Positions 37,144-46,697 are shown, counted from the first letter of the stretch. The stretch: DNA of 64,000 nt from Bacteroidota bacterium (GCA_013286425.1 JABDFS010000003.1:1-64000); one strand, 5' to 3'. Made by a program: numbers and translations. Notes: a model not told the origin generated them from the letters alone.

Positions 37144-37539
37144 ATGAAGAAAGCCTTATTTGCAATAGCCTTGATGGTAACATGTGCAACACTACATGCC
37201 CAGAAAAACAAAAATGATGGAAATTGGAGCCAGATAGGCCAGGCGACACTTGATTTTAAAACAACAAAAGGTGTTATCAGTATTATAAACATTGATAATT
37301 ATAAAGCACTGCGCATAAAAACAGATTCTCCGGTGCATGTAGATAATATTGTTGTGGTATATGATAGTGGTGAACCCGAAAACGTGCCGGTTCGTTATGA
37401 TTTTAAAGCAGGCGTTGAAAGCCGTGATATTAACCTGCAGAATGTAAAAAGTAAAGTAAAAGAAGTTGATGTTACCTACAGGTTGGTTGTTAATTCAAAA
37501 ATTGACAAAGCAAATATCCAGGTTCTGGGAACTAAGTAA
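37144..37539 (+). CDS. Small exported beta protein, DUF2541-like
   Basis: 131-residue exported protein with a signal peptide ending LHAQ. The mature part has short strands with VHVDNIVVVYDSGEPENVPV, DFKAGVESRDINL and VKEVDVTYRLV, a pattern that reminds me of the DUF2541 family (E. coli YaaI-like); this is by eye only. Periplasmic location likely. A terminator follows. Function unknown. Confidence 0.7.
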   Translation: MKKALFAIALMVTCATLHAQKNKNDGNWSQIGQATLDFKTTKGVISIINIDNYKALRIKTDSPVHVDNIVVVYDSGEPENVPVRYDFKAGVESRDINLQNVKSKVKEVDVTYRLVVNSKIDKANIQVLGTK

Positions 37540-37572
37540 TTATTAATCGCATTTACTTATTAATATTTCTTA

Positions 37573-37598
37573 CCGCATGTTTTACATACGGCTTTTTT
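37573..37598 (+). terminator. Terminator after the small exported protein gene
   Basis: A 7-position hairpin, CCGCATG at 37573-37579 and CATACGG at 37585-37591 with one C-A mismatch, five-base loop, then C and six T residues. Confidence 0.65.
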
Positions 37599-37609
37599 GT
37601 GTGCTGTAT

Positions 37610-38704
37610 CTATCCAACATTAAAACTTAAATACTTTATCAAATCATCAGGAAGTTTAGGCAAGTTTCTCCTTTCAATCAAATAAGTTGACAAACCTGCA
37701 ATATCACGGTACACATAATGCCTGTTCAATGCTCCTTCCAAATAGCCTGCACCAGAAGTATTACCTGTGCCTACACGCATGCCGATCATTCTGCGCACCA
37801 TTATCAAATGCTTATGCCGCCAGTTGCTCATTAAATGATCAATCTCTATCAATGCGTCTAATACCTGGTAAGATGTCTGAAACACAGGAAAATCTCTGTA
37901 CAACATAATAAACAATGCAGCGCGTAATGCTTTTGCAGAAAAACTACTTCTTAAATTATTAAGCCTTTCATTGGTTGCATCAGCAGGTATTTTATTAAAG
38001 AACACATAATCGAAATCTATGATCTTATTCGTTTCTCTTTCCGTTAAGCCTGCTTTGTACACCTGCCTGTAATCATTCCAGAAAACATGCGCTGTTGTTT
38101 CATCGTGAAATAAAGGGTTATAATTTTTCCAGAATTGTTCTTCAAAAAAAGGCATGCGTTCAAGCCAGTTGTTTACAAGTTGCGAAAGATTTTGTGCGGC
38201 TTCTCTTTGATTTATTCTTTCATAATCCTGCTTATTAAAACCACCTTCCCCTGTACGTTTATAATAACCGCTTTGATGTCGGTTCTGCATTTGTAACCCC
38301 AACGTTGCTTCAATTAATCTGAATTGTGTGCTTTGAAAACCGGATGATGGCGTTAAAAGGTTTCTGAATTCAAGAAAATCCAACGGCGTCATTGTATCTA
38401 AAATACTTACCTGCTGATTCAGCAATTCAAATATTCTTATGATACGTCTTAACCTGTGCAGCACAAGGTTCAGGTCTTCTGAGTTATCATTGATCTCCTG
38501 CTTGTCAAAAACTTTCAATACATAATCCAGTTCAAATAAAATTTGTTTGAACCAAAGTTCATATGCCTGGTGAATAATGATGAACAACATTTCATCATGT
38601 GCAGGTATATTTCCTTCTTTAAAACTTACCGGTTCCTGGCTGTCGATTACTTTATCAAGCTGAAGATAATCGCTGTAATACATGGTAGCATTCATCGCAA
38701 ACAA
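37610..38704 (-). CDS. kynA: Tryptophan 2,3-dioxygenase
   Basis: Heme enzyme opening the indole ring of tryptophan to N-formylkynurenine, first step of the kynurenine route. 364 residues; the true start could be the ATG at 38704, 38695 or 38683. Family signatures: FIIIHQAYELWFKQILFELD near residue 40, TPLDFLEFRNLLTPSSGFQS near residue 105 and RHKHLIMVRRMIG with the proximal heme His near residue 293, followed by GTGNTSGAGYL. No other kynurenine gene is present in this window. Confidence 0.94.
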   Translation of the reverse strand: MFAMNATMYYSDYLQLDKVIDSQEPVSFKEGNIPAHDEMLFIIIHQAYELWFKQILFELDYVLKVFDKQEINDNSEDLNLVLHRLRRIIRIFELLNQQVSILDTMTPLDFLEFRNLLTPSSGFQSTQFRLIEATLGLQMQNRHQSGYYKRTGEGGFNKQDYERINQREAAQNLSQLVNNWLERMPFFEEQFWKNYNPLFHDETTAHVFWNDYRQVYKAGLTERETNKIIDFDYVFFNKIPADATNERLNNLRSSFSAKALRAALFIMLYRDFPVFQTSYQVLDALIEIDHLMSNWRHKHLIMVRRMIGMRVGTGNTSGAGYLEGALNRHYVYRDIAGLSTYLIERRNLPKLPDDLIKYLSFNVG

Positions 38705-38824
38705 TTAAAAAAATCAAAAGTAAATAGTAAAAAAGGTAATTCTAATTTGATTTTTGATTTTTAGCTTTTGACTTTTCACTTAATTTGCAGCCGTCAATCA
38801 TTACAAAATCTATAATAATACCAC

Positions 38825-39544
38825 ATGCTTCCAAGATACAAGAGAATCGTACTAAAACTTTCGGGTGAATCTTTAATGGGTAACAGTGATGATGGCTTTG
38901 AACCTTTTAATGCACACATGATTGAGCAGTATGCAAAAGATATAAAAATCATTACTGAATTGGGCGTCCAGGTGGCATTGGTTATTGGCGGAGGAAATAT
39001 TTACAGGGGTGCAAATGAAATTGAAACCGGGATTGAACGCGCGCACGGTGATTATATGGGCATGCTTGCTACCACAATAAACGGAATGGCAGTGCAGGCG
39101 ATGCTTGAACGCATTGGTGTTGATACGCGCCTGCTCAGCGCCATAAAAATGGAACAGGTTGCAGAGCCTTATATCCGCCGCAGGGCAATGCGCCATCTTG
39201 AAAAAGGGCGTGTTGTAATATTCGCTGCCGGCACAGGTAATCCTTATTTTACTACAGACACCGCAGGTTCTTTAAGAGCGCTTGAAATAAAAGCTGACGT
39301 TATTTTAAAAGGAACGCGCGTTGATGGTATTTACACAGCCGATCCTGAAACAGATATTACTGCAACCAAATACGAAACCATAACTTACCAGGAATGCATT
39401 TTAAAAAACCTGAAGGTTATGGATATGACTGCTTTTACGCTCTGCATGGAAAATAACCTGCCTATTATTGTCTTTGACATGAACAAATCAGGCAATCTTT
39501 TAAAAGTAGTTGAAGGCCTGAATGTAGGAACGCTGGTGAATTAA
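38825..39544 (+). CDS. pyrH: UMP kinase
   Basis: Cytoplasmic pyrimidine enzyme phosphorylating UMP to UDP. 239 residues. [14 protein letters not shown] at the start, [10 protein letters not shown] near residue 57, [12 protein letters not shown] and [15 protein letters not shown] near residue 135 are the amino-acid-kinase fold signatures of bacterial PyrH. The upstream TTAATTTGC is close to but not an exact promoter box. In many bacteria pyrH neighbours tsf and frr; neither is here. Confidence 0.96.
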   Translation: MLPRYKRIVLKLSGESLMGNSDDGFEPFNAHMIEQYAKDIKIITELGVQVALVIGGGNIYRGANEIETGIERAHGDYMGMLATTINGMAVQAMLERIGVDTRLLSAIKMEQVAEPYIRRRAMRHLEKGRVVIFAAGTGNPYFTTDTAGSLRALEIKADVILKGTRVDGIYTADPETDITATKYETITYQECILKNLKVMDMTAFTLCMENNLPIIVFDMNKSGNLLKVVEGLNVGTLVN

Positions 39545-39611
39545 TGTCCCTGCCCCCTAAAGGGAAGTTTGGCGAGACACTTAAATACTAATCAGTCTTT
39601 AGAAGCAATCT

Positions 39612-39619
39612 TATTTTTG
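39612..39619 (+). promoter_or_regulatory. Bacteroidota -7 box (TATTTTTG) before a short ORF and pdxH
   Basis: Exact TAnnTTTG match 12 bases before the ATG of the 35-codon frame at 39632 and about 160 bases before pdxH. It could drive a leader transcript running into pdxH. No -33 TTG at the expected spacing. Confidence 0.4.
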
Positions 39620-39631
39620 GGTGACCAGCAA

Positions 39632-39739
39632 ATGAACAACTATCATCGTTTGTTGCGTCGCAACACTTGTACTGCATATCAATATTCAGCTTCTGTTCCT
39701 GCCTGTAGCTATCAATTTATTTCATGCATTAGTTTTTAA
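39632..39739 (+). CDS. Possible 35-residue leader peptide upstream of pdxH
   Basis: ATG 39632 to TAA 39737-39739 encodes MNNYHRLLRRNTCTAYQYSA and then 15 more residues rich in Ser, Cys and aromatic residues (three Cys overall). It sits 12 bases after an exact promoter box and ends 39 bases before the pdxH start. No family is recognised. It may be a regulatory upstream ORF, a small secreted peptide, or chance; composition is unlike the neighbouring genes. Confidence 0.3.
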   Translation: MNNYHRLLRRNTCTAYQYSASVPACSYQFISCISF

Positions 39740-39778
39740 ACGATCAATTCAACAACTTTGCAAACAATATAATTAAGC

Positions 39779-40420
39779 ATGAATAAAAGTATTGCTGATA
39801 TACGCAAGGATTATCGACTGCTTACATTAAATGAAACAGATGTTGCAGCAGATGCCATTGAACAATTTGCACGTTGGTGGAACGATGCTTTACAAAGCGA
39901 GATCACGGAGGTAAATGCAATGACGCTTGCCACTGCAACCAGTGACGCCAAACCTTCAGCAAGAATTGTTTTATTAAAAAGCTTTGATAAAAACGGGTTT
40001 GTTTTTTTCACCAATTATGAAAGCCACAAAGGCAAAGAGCTGGAAGAAAATGCAAATGCGGCTTTGGTCTTTTTCTGGAAGGAAATAGAGAGGCAGGTGC
40101 GTATTGAAGGTATTGTTGAAAAAGTTTCTGCTGAAGAAAGTGATGAATATTTTTTTTCAAGACCGGAAGGCAGCCGCGTGGGCGCATGGTCGTCACCACA
40201 AAGTAAAGTAATTGCCAACAGGCAAACACTTGAAATGAACGAGCATATCTATAAAGAGAAATTTACAAACAGCATTCCCCGGCCTCCGCACTGGGGCGGT
40301 TACCGGGTTATGCCTTTAAGAATTGAGTTTTGGCAAGGTAGAAGCAACCGCTTGCACGACCGTCTTTTATATACCAAAATCAATGAAGGGAGTTGGAAGG
40401 TTGACCGATTGGCGCCTTAA
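39779..40420 (+). CDS. pdxH: Pyridoxamine 5'-phosphate oxidase
   Basis: FMN enzyme oxidising pyridoxamine or pyridoxine 5'-phosphate to pyridoxal 5'-phosphate (vitamin B6). 213 residues, normal length. IADIRKDY at the N-terminus, MTLATATSDAKPSARIVLLK, FFTNYESHKGKELEEN (FMN contacts), RQVRIEGIVEKVS, SRPEGSRVGAWSSPQS and the closing EFWQGRSNRLHDR are all present. It converges on the THX gene, 18 bases away. Confidence 0.96.
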   Translation: MNKSIADIRKDYRLLTLNETDVAADAIEQFARWWNDALQSEITEVNAMTLATATSDAKPSARIVLLKSFDKNGFVFFTNYESHKGKELEENANAALVFFWKEIERQVRIEGIVEKVSAEESDEYFFSRPEGSRVGAWSSPQSKVIANRQTLEMNEHIYKEKFTNSIPRPPHWGGYRVMPLRIEFWQGRSNRLHDRLLYTKINEGSWKVDRLAP

Positions 40421-40438
40421 TCTATCCGCACACGATAA

Positions 40439-40555
40439 CTATTTTGACTCTTCTTTAGATTCTTTTTTGGTCTTGGTTGGCTTAGCAGGCCTGCTTTTTC
40501 CGAAAGAGCCTTTTGCTATTTTCCCTTTTTTCGTTTTCTTATCTCCTCTACCCAT
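40439..40555 (-). CDS. 30S ribosomal protein THX (bTHX)
   Basis: Very small basic protein of 38 residues on the minus strand, ATG at 40553-40555, stop at 40439-40441. It begins MGRGDKKTKKGKIAKGSFGK and continues SRPAKPTK with a Lys/Glu/Ser tail. This matches the THX family pattern (MGKGD-R-KKGKI-G-GNSRP), which sits in a cavity of the 30S head in Thermus and is common in Bacteroidota. It starts 63 bases after the HU stop on the same strand and may share its transcript. Confidence 0.85.
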   Translation of the reverse strand: MGRGDKKTKKGKIAKGSFGKSRPAKPTKTKKESKEESK

Positions 40556-40618
40556 ATTTTATAATTAAAGTTATAAAGTTAATTTATTAAGTAAATATTT
40601 CAAACAGATTTTCCAGGA

Positions 40619-40888
40619 TTATAATTTGGCAGCAAGTTCTTTACCTGCTTTAAAGCGTGCAACTTTTTTTGCTTTGATCTTAATGGCTGCTCCGGTTTGA
40701 GGGTTGCGGCCGGTACGGGCATTTCGTTTTGAAACAGAGAAAGTACCAAAACCAACGAGTGTAACTTTATCACCTGACTTTAATGCTTTGGTTACTGCAT
40801 CAGTAAAAGAATCGAGTGCAACGTTAGCTTGTGATTTACTGAGGCCTGCATCCTCAGCAATTTTTGCAACTAATTCAGCTTTGTTCAT
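40619..40888 (-). CDS. hup: HU-family DNA-binding protein
   Basis: 89-residue nucleoid protein binding and bending DNA as a dimer. [20 protein letters not shown] at the start, the [20 protein letters not shown] beta-arm region with Arg and the intercalating Pro, and the C-terminal [13 protein letters not shown] helix are all canonical. An exact promoter box lies 33 bases upstream. Confidence 0.96.
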   Translation of the reverse strand: MNKAELVAKIAEDAGLSKSQANVALDSFTDAVTKALKSGDKVTLVGFGTFSVSKRNARTGRNPQTGAAIKIKAKKVARFKAGKELAAKL

Positions 40889-40920
40889 AGTAGTTTATTT
40901 TAAATAATTTGATAACGGCG

Positions 40921-40928
40921 CAAAAGTA
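40921..40928 (-). promoter_or_regulatory. Bacteroidota -7 box (TACTTTTG) for HU
   Basis: On the minus strand the sequence reads TACTTTTG followed by GCGCC, an exact TAnnTTTG match 33 bases before the HU ATG at 40888. Confidence 0.55.
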
Positions 40929-41072
40929 TTTTCTTTTTACAGTTGATAAAATAAATTTTCACATTATAAACATTATTATCACACTGGTAAAAAGAAAATT
41001 TTTAAACCTATTTATTATTCAATTGATCAGGCAAAATTTTTAATAAAGATTGCATTTCTCAGGTTTAACTTA

Positions 41073-41088
41073 GCCCGTTCGGGTTTTT
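41073..41088 (+). promoter_or_regulatory. Short GC hairpin with T-run ahead of rimM
   Basis: GCCC-GTTC-GGGT (41073-41084) followed by a run of T. It is too short to be a firm terminator, but sits in the rimM leader about 75 bases before its TTG start, where it could act as an attenuator or end a short leader RNA. Confidence 0.25.
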
Positions 41089-41163
41089 GTGTGCGGCAAA
41101 AGAAAGCAACAAGAATGCCAACATGTTTGCAATAAATTTTTGAGGCAATTAAAAATCACAATT

Positions 41164-41685
41164 TTGAGTGAATATATACATATAGGAAAACTTGCAGCTA
41201 CTCACGGATTAAGCGGGGAACTGGTGTTGAAACACGTATTAGGCAAGCGTACAGATTTTAAAAACATCGAAGTAATATTCGTTGAAATGAATAAGAGTGA
41301 ATACATTCCTTACTTCCATGAAAAAAGCAATGAAAAAAACGATACTGAAACCATTGTAAAACTGGAAAGTGTTGATACAAAAGAGACTGCTGCTAAACTT
41401 ATTCAGAAAAAAATATGGCTTACCAAAAATGATTTTGAAAAATTGGTAAGTAAATCTGCACCGGTTAATCTTATTGATTTTATTATTTTAAATGATGGAA
41501 AAAAATTAGGGACTGTCGAAGCAGTAATTGAACAACCACAACAGGTCTTATTACAAACTTCAGTTAACAACAAAGAAGTATTGGTGCCGGTTAACGAATC
41601 AACCTTAAAAAAAATAGATCGCAAAAAGAAAGAAGTGCATGTTAGTTTACCTGATGGCTTGATTGAAATTTATTTAGGAATGTAA
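41164..41685 (+). CDS. rimM: 16S rRNA processing protein RimM
   Basis: Ribosome maturation factor for the 30S head. The start is taken as TTG 41164, giving 173 residues and a normal N-terminus (SEYIHIGKLAATHGLSGELV); the frame runs back to GTG 41089 but those 25 residues are basic, Cys-rich and unlike RimM. N-terminal RimM domain (about 4-80), then a PRC-barrel-like domain (about 95-170; LIDFIILNDGKKLGTVEAVI, EVLVPVNESTLKKID, LPDGLIEIYLG). In Bacteroidota rimM often follows rpsP; that gene is absent here. Confidence 0.87.
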   Translation: MSEYIHIGKLAATHGLSGELVLKHVLGKRTDFKNIEVIFVEMNKSEYIPYFHEKSNEKNDTETIVKLESVDTKETAAKLIQKKIWLTKNDFEKLVSKSAPVNLIDFIILNDGKKLGTVEAVIEQPQQVLLQTSVNNKEVLVPVNESTLKKIDRKKKEVHVSLPDGLIEIYLGM

Positions 41686-41757
41686 TTATTTTGAAGTTGC
41701 CAATCGGGAAATTTTAAAATTGAAAATTCATCTCACATCTTACTTCCCACCTTTCAC

Positions 41758-43599
41758 TTAAACAATAACTGCATTAGCTTTTTCAAACTGCATGCTGTGC
41801 AGCTTTGCATAAAAACCATTTAATGCCAGCAATTCTTCATGCGTACCGACTTCTTTTATTTCACCTTTATCCAGCACAATTATTTTATCTGCTTTGCGAA
41901 TAGTTGATAAACGATGCGCAATTACAATAGCAGTTCTTCCGGTTATTAAAGTATCAATTGCTTTCTGAATAAGCAACTCACTCTCCGAATCAATAGATGA
42001 TGTTGCTTCGTCTAAAATTAATACTGCAGGATCTGATAGTATTGCCCGTATAAATGATATTAATTGTCGCTGGCCAAGACTTAAAGTATTGCCACGTTCC
42101 ATTACATTATAATCGTAATTGCCGGGCAATTGCATGATAAAATCGTGTACACCGATAAGCTTTGCCGCTTGAACAACTTCTTCTTTTTTTATGTCACTGT
42201 CATGCAATGTTATATTGTCCATCACTGAACCGGAGAATAAAAAAACATCCTGCAAAACAACTGCGATGTTTCTTCTTAAAGTATCCAGGTTATATGCTTC
42301 AATGTTTACATCATCCAGTTTTATTTCACCCTTTTTTATCTGATACAAACGATTCAGCACACTGATGATAGATGTTTTTCCGCTGCCGGTATGCCCAACT
42401 ATTGCAACCGTTTCGCCTGCTTTAACTTTAAATGAAATCTCTTTCAATACATAATTCTCTTCATTGTAAGCAAACCAAACATGATCAAACTCAACCTTTC
42501 CTTCAAGCCTTTCCGTTGGTGCATGCGCATCTGCTGGTGATGGTGGCAATGCATCAGGATTATCGATTATTTTAAACACTCGTTCTGCAGCAATAACGCC
42601 CATTTGTATCACGTTGAACTTATCAGCAATGACACGCAACGGCCTAAATATTTGATTTAGATAAAGTATAAATGCAACTAATTCGCCTGCAAGATTTTCA
42701 TTGCTTATCGGGTTTGATGCAGCCTTACCTGCAAGATACCAAACAAGCAAACCTGTTGAAACAGCCAATACAATTTCAACTATTGGAAAGAAAACAGAAT
42801 ATGCAAATATTGACCTGATGTTTGCATTGCGGTGATGCTTGTTTATTTTTTTAAACTTATTCATCTCCCTGTCTTCTGCAGCAAAAGCCTGCACTATCTG
42901 CATGCCTGTTATGCGCTCTTGTATAAATGCGTTTAGAGCAGCAACAGCATTGCGTACCTGTATAAAACTTTTGTTTACACTTTCTTTAAAATAATAAGTA
43001 GCAAGAATCAAAAGAGGAAATGGTATCAACGCAATCAATGTAAGACGCCAATCGGTAATAAACATTACTACCAATACAACAATGATAGAAAGCAGGTCGG
43101 CGAAGATGGGTACCAATCCATCAGAAAAAATATCATTGATGCTTTCAATATCATTAATGGTTCTTGTTGTTAATGTACCAATTGGTGTTGTATCAAATTG
43201 TTTAAGATTAAGGCCAAGAATTTTTTTATACACCGCAGTGCGCATATCACGCACAACAGTTTGCCCTAACCATGAAGTAATGAAGCTAAAATAAAAACGT
43301 GCAGCCGTTTCAATAAAAATAAAAATTATCTGAAAGATGGTTACATCAATTATAAACTGCCATGCATTACTTAAATCTAAATGAGGAGAAAAAAAGTTTA
43401 TGAACCATTGTGGAAGGTTTTTGCCAGTTGCTTTATCAACTGTAAGCTGGATTAGAAAAGGGCGAACCGGAGTAAAAACTGCAAGTACAACTGCTAATAT
43501 GATGCTTATAATAAACCGCCAGCGATAAGGTTTTACAAAAGAGAAAACGCGCCTGAGAACCGAAAAATCAAAATACTTTTTTTCACTGCTGTCACTCAT
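41758..43599 (-). CDS. ABC exporter, fused permease-ATPase
   Basis: Inner-membrane half-transporter of 613 residues, from ATG 43599 (the longer frame to 43683 adds an implausible Cys-rich start). Six membrane helices lie in residues about 20-320 and the nucleotide-binding domain follows: Walker A GHTGSGKTSI near residue 400, signature LSLGQRQLIS, Walker B AVLILDEATSSID, and the AHRLSTI switch. The signature has Leu in place of the first Gly of LSGGQ; LSxGQ forms occur in working exporters. Substrate may be lipid or drug; MsbA-like fold only. Confidence 0.9.
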   Translation of the reverse strand: MSDSSEKKYFDFSVLRRVFSFVKPYRWRFIISIILAVVLAVFTPVRPFLIQLTVDKATGKNLPQWFINFFSPHLDLSNAWQFIIDVTIFQIIFIFIETAARFYFSFITSWLGQTVVRDMRTAVYKKILGLNLKQFDTTPIGTLTTRTINDIESINDIFSDGLVPIFADLLSIIVVLVVMFITDWRLTLIALIPFPLLILATYYFKESVNKSFIQVRNAVAALNAFIQERITGMQIVQAFAAEDREMNKFKKINKHHRNANIRSIFAYSVFFPIVEIVLAVSTGLLVWYLAGKAASNPISNENLAGELVAFILYLNQIFRPLRVIADKFNVIQMGVIAAERVFKIIDNPDALPPSPADAHAPTERLEGKVEFDHVWFAYNEENYVLKEISFKVKAGETVAIVGHTGSGKTSIISVLNRLYQIKKGEIKLDDVNIEAYNLDTLRRNIAVVLQDVFLFSGSVMDNITLHDSDIKKEEVVQAAKLIGVHDFIMQLPGNYDYNVMERGNTLSLGQRQLISFIRAILSDPAVLILDEATSSIDSESELLIQKAIDTLITGRTAIVIAHRLSTIRKADKIIVLDKGEIKEVGTHEELLALNGFYAKLHSMQFEKANAVIV

Positions 43600-43696
43600 A
43601 ATGCTACACAAAGGTAAACAGTAAGTCTGTAATAATACATCGTTCGTTTTCGTTATACATTGGCAAAGTATATTACTTTGCATAAAACATTAAAGT

Positions 43697-44227
43697 TTGG
43701 ATATCACCTCCGTTATTTTTACTGTAATAGTTGCTGTGGTAATAACAGCGGCTATCGCTTATATGTTTGCTTCACGCTCAAAAACAGACAAAGAAGACGA
43801 GTTTACGCACAAGAGAGATGCAGCATCAGTGTCAATGCAATTGCAGGCATACGAACGATTAGTAATTTTGGTTGATCGTATTGCGTTACCACATTTAATA
43901 ACAAGGGTAAATCAACCCAATTTATCTGCAAGAGAAATGCAGTTAACGCTTACACAAAACATACGATCAGAGTTTGACTATAACATAACACAGCAGATAT
44001 ATGTTTCATCTGAAGCATGGAACGCTGTAAAAAATCTTAAAGAACAAAATCTTCTTATTATAAACCAGCTTGCCAACGTATTGCCACCAAATGCCACCGG
44101 TTTGGATCTTAATAAACTGTTGCTTGAATTTTTAATGAATGATAAAAAAGGCACGTTACACGAAGTTGTAAGTGAAGTATTAAGCTTTGAAGCAAAGAAG
44201 CTGATGGAACAACCTTACAGCATTTAA
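43697..44227 (+). CDS. Membrane-anchored protein upstream of the acyl-CoA mutase gene
   Basis: 176 residues from a TTG start at 43697 (the nearest ATG, codon 23, would cut off the membrane anchor). One N-terminal helix ([21 protein letters not shown]) anchors a cytoplasmic helical domain ([57 protein letters not shown]). It may belong to a Bacteroidota family with no known function (perhaps DUF7935, from memory). It ends 10 bases before the mutase gene, so the pair is probably co-transcribed; a role in mutase assembly or regulation is speculative. Confidence 0.7.
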   Translation: MDITSVIFTVIVAVVITAAIAYMFASRSKTDKEDEFTHKRDAASVSMQLQAYERLVILVDRIALPHLITRVNQPNLSAREMQLTLTQNIRSEFDYNITQQIYVSSEAWNAVKNLKEQNLLIINQLANVLPPNATGLDLNKLLLEFLMNDKKGTLHEVVSEVLSFEAKKLMEQPYSI

Positions 44228-44237
44228 TAAAATTTTT

Positions 44238-45800
44238 ATGGCTGAAAACACCAAACGGTTTACAGAAAGTGAACTTGAAATAAACCCTGTTTATACAAAA
44301 AAGGATACAACTGATTTGCCGCTTAATGAAATGCCCGGGCAGCCCCCGTTTACACGCGGCATTCAACCGGATATGTATCGCGGCAAGTTGTGGACGATGC
44401 GCCAATATGCAGGATTTTCTACTGCGGAAGAAAGCAATAAACGATATCATTATTTATTATCGCAGGGTGTAAATGGATTAAGCGTTGCATTTGATTTGCC
44501 AACACAAATTGGTTATGATAGTGATCATGAACTGGCAGAAGGTGAAGTAGGAAAAGTTGGTGTTGCAATAAGCAGTATTGAAGACATGCAGGCTTTGTTC
44601 AACGATATTAAACTGCAGGATATAACCACATCAATGACGATCAATGCAACAGGTTTCATACTGCTTGCATTTTATGTTGCAATCGCAAAACAGCAAACCG
44701 CTGATCTTAAAAAAATATCAGGAACAATTCAAAATGATATACTGAAAGAGTATGCTGCAAGAGGCACATATATTTATCCGCCCAAACCTTCTATGCGCAT
44801 CATCACAGATATTTTTGAATGGTGCAGCAACGAACTTCCCAAATGGAATACAATATCAATTTCAGGATATCACATTCGCGAAGCGGGCAGTACAGCCGTG
44901 CAGGAAGTTGCGTTTACATTAAGCAATGGAAAAGCTTATATAAAAGCAGCTATTGAAAAAGGACTTGATATAAATGTTTTCGGCAGAAGGCTTTCATTCT
45001 TTTTTAATGCGCACAATAATTTATTTGAAGAAGTTGCAAAATTTCGCGCAGCAAGAAGAATGTGGGCTTCAATTATGAAGCAACTTGGCGCAACAGATGA
45101 AAAAGCAATGATGTTGCGTTTTCACACACAAACCGGTGGCAGCACACTTACTGCACAACAACCGTTGAATAATATTTCAAGAGTAACTATTCAAACATTA
45201 GCTGCAGTTTTAGGCGGCACACAAAGCCTGCATACAAATGGCTATGACGAAGCATTTAGCTTGCCCACAGAAGAAGCTGCGCGCATTGCATTGCGTACGC
45301 AACAAATTACTGCGTTTGAAAGTGGAGTAGCTGATACAGTTGATCCTTTGGGCGGAAGTTATTTTGTTGAATCGCTTACAGATGAGTTGGAAAAAGCTGC
45401 ATGGCAATTGATCGGTCAGGTTGATGCAATCGGCGGAAGTATTACTGCCATTGAACAAGGCTTTATTCAAAATGAGATTGCGCGCAGTGCGTATGAGTAT
45501 CAAAGAAAGATTGAATCGAATGAAAAAATTATTGTTGGCGTAAATAAATTCACTACAAAAGAAGATGATAAAATTCCATTACTTAAAATTGATGACAGCA
45601 TAAGAAAAGTGCAGATTGAAAAATTGAAAAACCTTAAAGCTTCAAGAAACGATAACGACGTAAATAAATGTCTGCAAACCTTGCATTATAAAGCAGTTTC
45701 CGATGAAAATATCATCCCTGCAGTTATTGATGCAGTTGAACATTACTGCACGCTCGGAGAAATTGCAGATGAATTACGAAAAGTTTTTGGCGAATATTAA
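44238..45800 (+). CDS. Acyl-CoA mutase large subunit (methylmalonyl-/isobutyryl-CoA mutase family)
   Basis: 520-residue catalytic subunit of a B12-dependent acyl-CoA mutase. It has only the TIM-barrel part ([15 protein letters not shown] near residue 53, [85 protein letters not shown]); the C-terminal cobalamin-binding domain of full-length methylmalonyl-CoA mutase is absent and must come from another polypeptide. HIREAG and RFHTQTGG fit the isobutyryl-/hydroxyacyl-CoA mutase branch better than classic MutB, while Tyr in RQYAGF is the MutB form. Substrate left open. Confidence 0.87.
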   Translation: MAENTKRFTESELEINPVYTKKDTTDLPLNEMPGQPPFTRGIQPDMYRGKLWTMRQYAGFSTAEESNKRYHYLLSQGVNGLSVAFDLPTQIGYDSDHELAEGEVGKVGVAISSIEDMQALFNDIKLQDITTSMTINATGFILLAFYVAIAKQQTADLKKISGTIQNDILKEYAARGTYIYPPKPSMRIITDIFEWCSNELPKWNTISISGYHIREAGSTAVQEVAFTLSNGKAYIKAAIEKGLDINVFGRRLSFFFNAHNNLFEEVAKFRAARRMWASIMKQLGATDEKAMMLRFHTQTGGSTLTAQQPLNNISRVTIQTLAAVLGGTQSLHTNGYDEAFSLPTEEAARIALRTQQITAFESGVADTVDPLGGSYFVESLTDELEKAAWQLIGQVDAIGGSITAIEQGFIQNEIARSAYEYQRKIESNEKIIVGVNKFTTKEDDKIPLLKIDDSIRKVQIEKLKNLKASRNDNDVNKCLQTLHYKAVSDENIIPAVIDAVEHYCTLGEIADELRKVFGEY

Positions 45801-45882
45801 TTTCAGATATTAACCTATTGTTATCAATTCTATTCATTCCAATTATTTCGCTTCTTTATTTTTACTGATAAATAATTTTTCA

Positions 45883-46677
45883 ATGAAAAAACACTTTCTC
45901 ATCATTGCTGCATTAATTATATTGGTTGGTTTGCAAACAAAAGCTCAGGATTCAGTTAAACATTATGTTGGCATTAAAGCTGGCCTCAGTATTCCAAATC
46001 TTACTTCTGATGGTTCGGTTGAAAATGAACTGAACTCTGGTTATAGTTCAACTGTCGGTCCCAACTTTGCGGCGTTTTATGAATGTCTTGTTTCAAAAAA
46101 ATTCTCTTTGTCAACACAGTTGGAATATTCCGCACAAGGTGGGAAGAAAAGCGGTTTCCAGGCGCTTCCAACTCCTGAAGAACTTGCGCCTTACTTCACA
46201 GCGCAACAAAGGCCTGTGCCTGCTGTTGTTTATGCTAATTTTGACAGCAAAGCCAAGATCAATTATCTTATGCTGAGCGAACTTGCTAAATTTAATTTTC
46301 CGTTCAATTCAAAATCACCTTTATCATTTTATGTTGAAGCAGGGCCATTTGCAGGATTATTGATTTCTGCACACCAGGTTACAAGTGGCACAAGTGATAT
46401 TTATGCAGATAAAGGCAAGCAGGAAAACATAACAGAGATCACGCAACAGGGCCCGCAGTCTTTCGATAATACAACAGATATAAAAGATGATCTGCACAAA
46501 GGCAATTTTGGTATTGAAGGTGATGTTGGCGTTGCACTCAACATGTCAAATTCAAAAATGTTTATTGAAGGCGGCGGCAATTATGGCTTCTTGAATATTC
46601 AGAAAGGTGAAGCGAATGGCAAAAATCATATCGGTGCAGGAACGGTGCGTATAGGTTATGCGTTCGGGATTAAATAA
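45883..46677 (+). CDS. Outer membrane beta-barrel (PorT-like) protein
   Basis: 264-residue exported protein with a signal peptide ending TKAQ. The body has the pattern of the Bacteroidota OMP_b-brl family: GIKAGLSIPNLTS near the start, FSLSTQLEYSAQGG, YLMLSELAKFNF, FYVEAGPFAGLLIS, FGIEGDVGVAL and a final VRIGYAFGIK. Such 8-strand barrels have various or unknown roles. A terminator follows the stop. Confidence 0.82.
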   Translation: MKKHFLIIAALIILVGLQTKAQDSVKHYVGIKAGLSIPNLTSDGSVENELNSGYSSTVGPNFAAFYECLVSKKFSLSTQLEYSAQGGKKSGFQALPTPEELAPYFTAQQRPVPAVVYANFDSKAKINYLMLSELAKFNFPFNSKSPLSFYVEAGPFAGLLISAHQVTSGTSDIYADKGKQENITEITQQGPQSFDNTTDIKDDLHKGNFGIEGDVGVALNMSNSKMFIEGGGNYGFLNIQKGEANGKNHIGAGTVRIGYAFGIK

Positions 46678-46697
46678 ACTACAGTTATAATAAAATT

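Noticed and set aside
39545-39600. CCCTxxxxxxxAGGG sequence after pyrH as a terminator
   Set aside because: The stem is short with no T-run; it may be a remnant of another dispersed repeat but is too weak to list.
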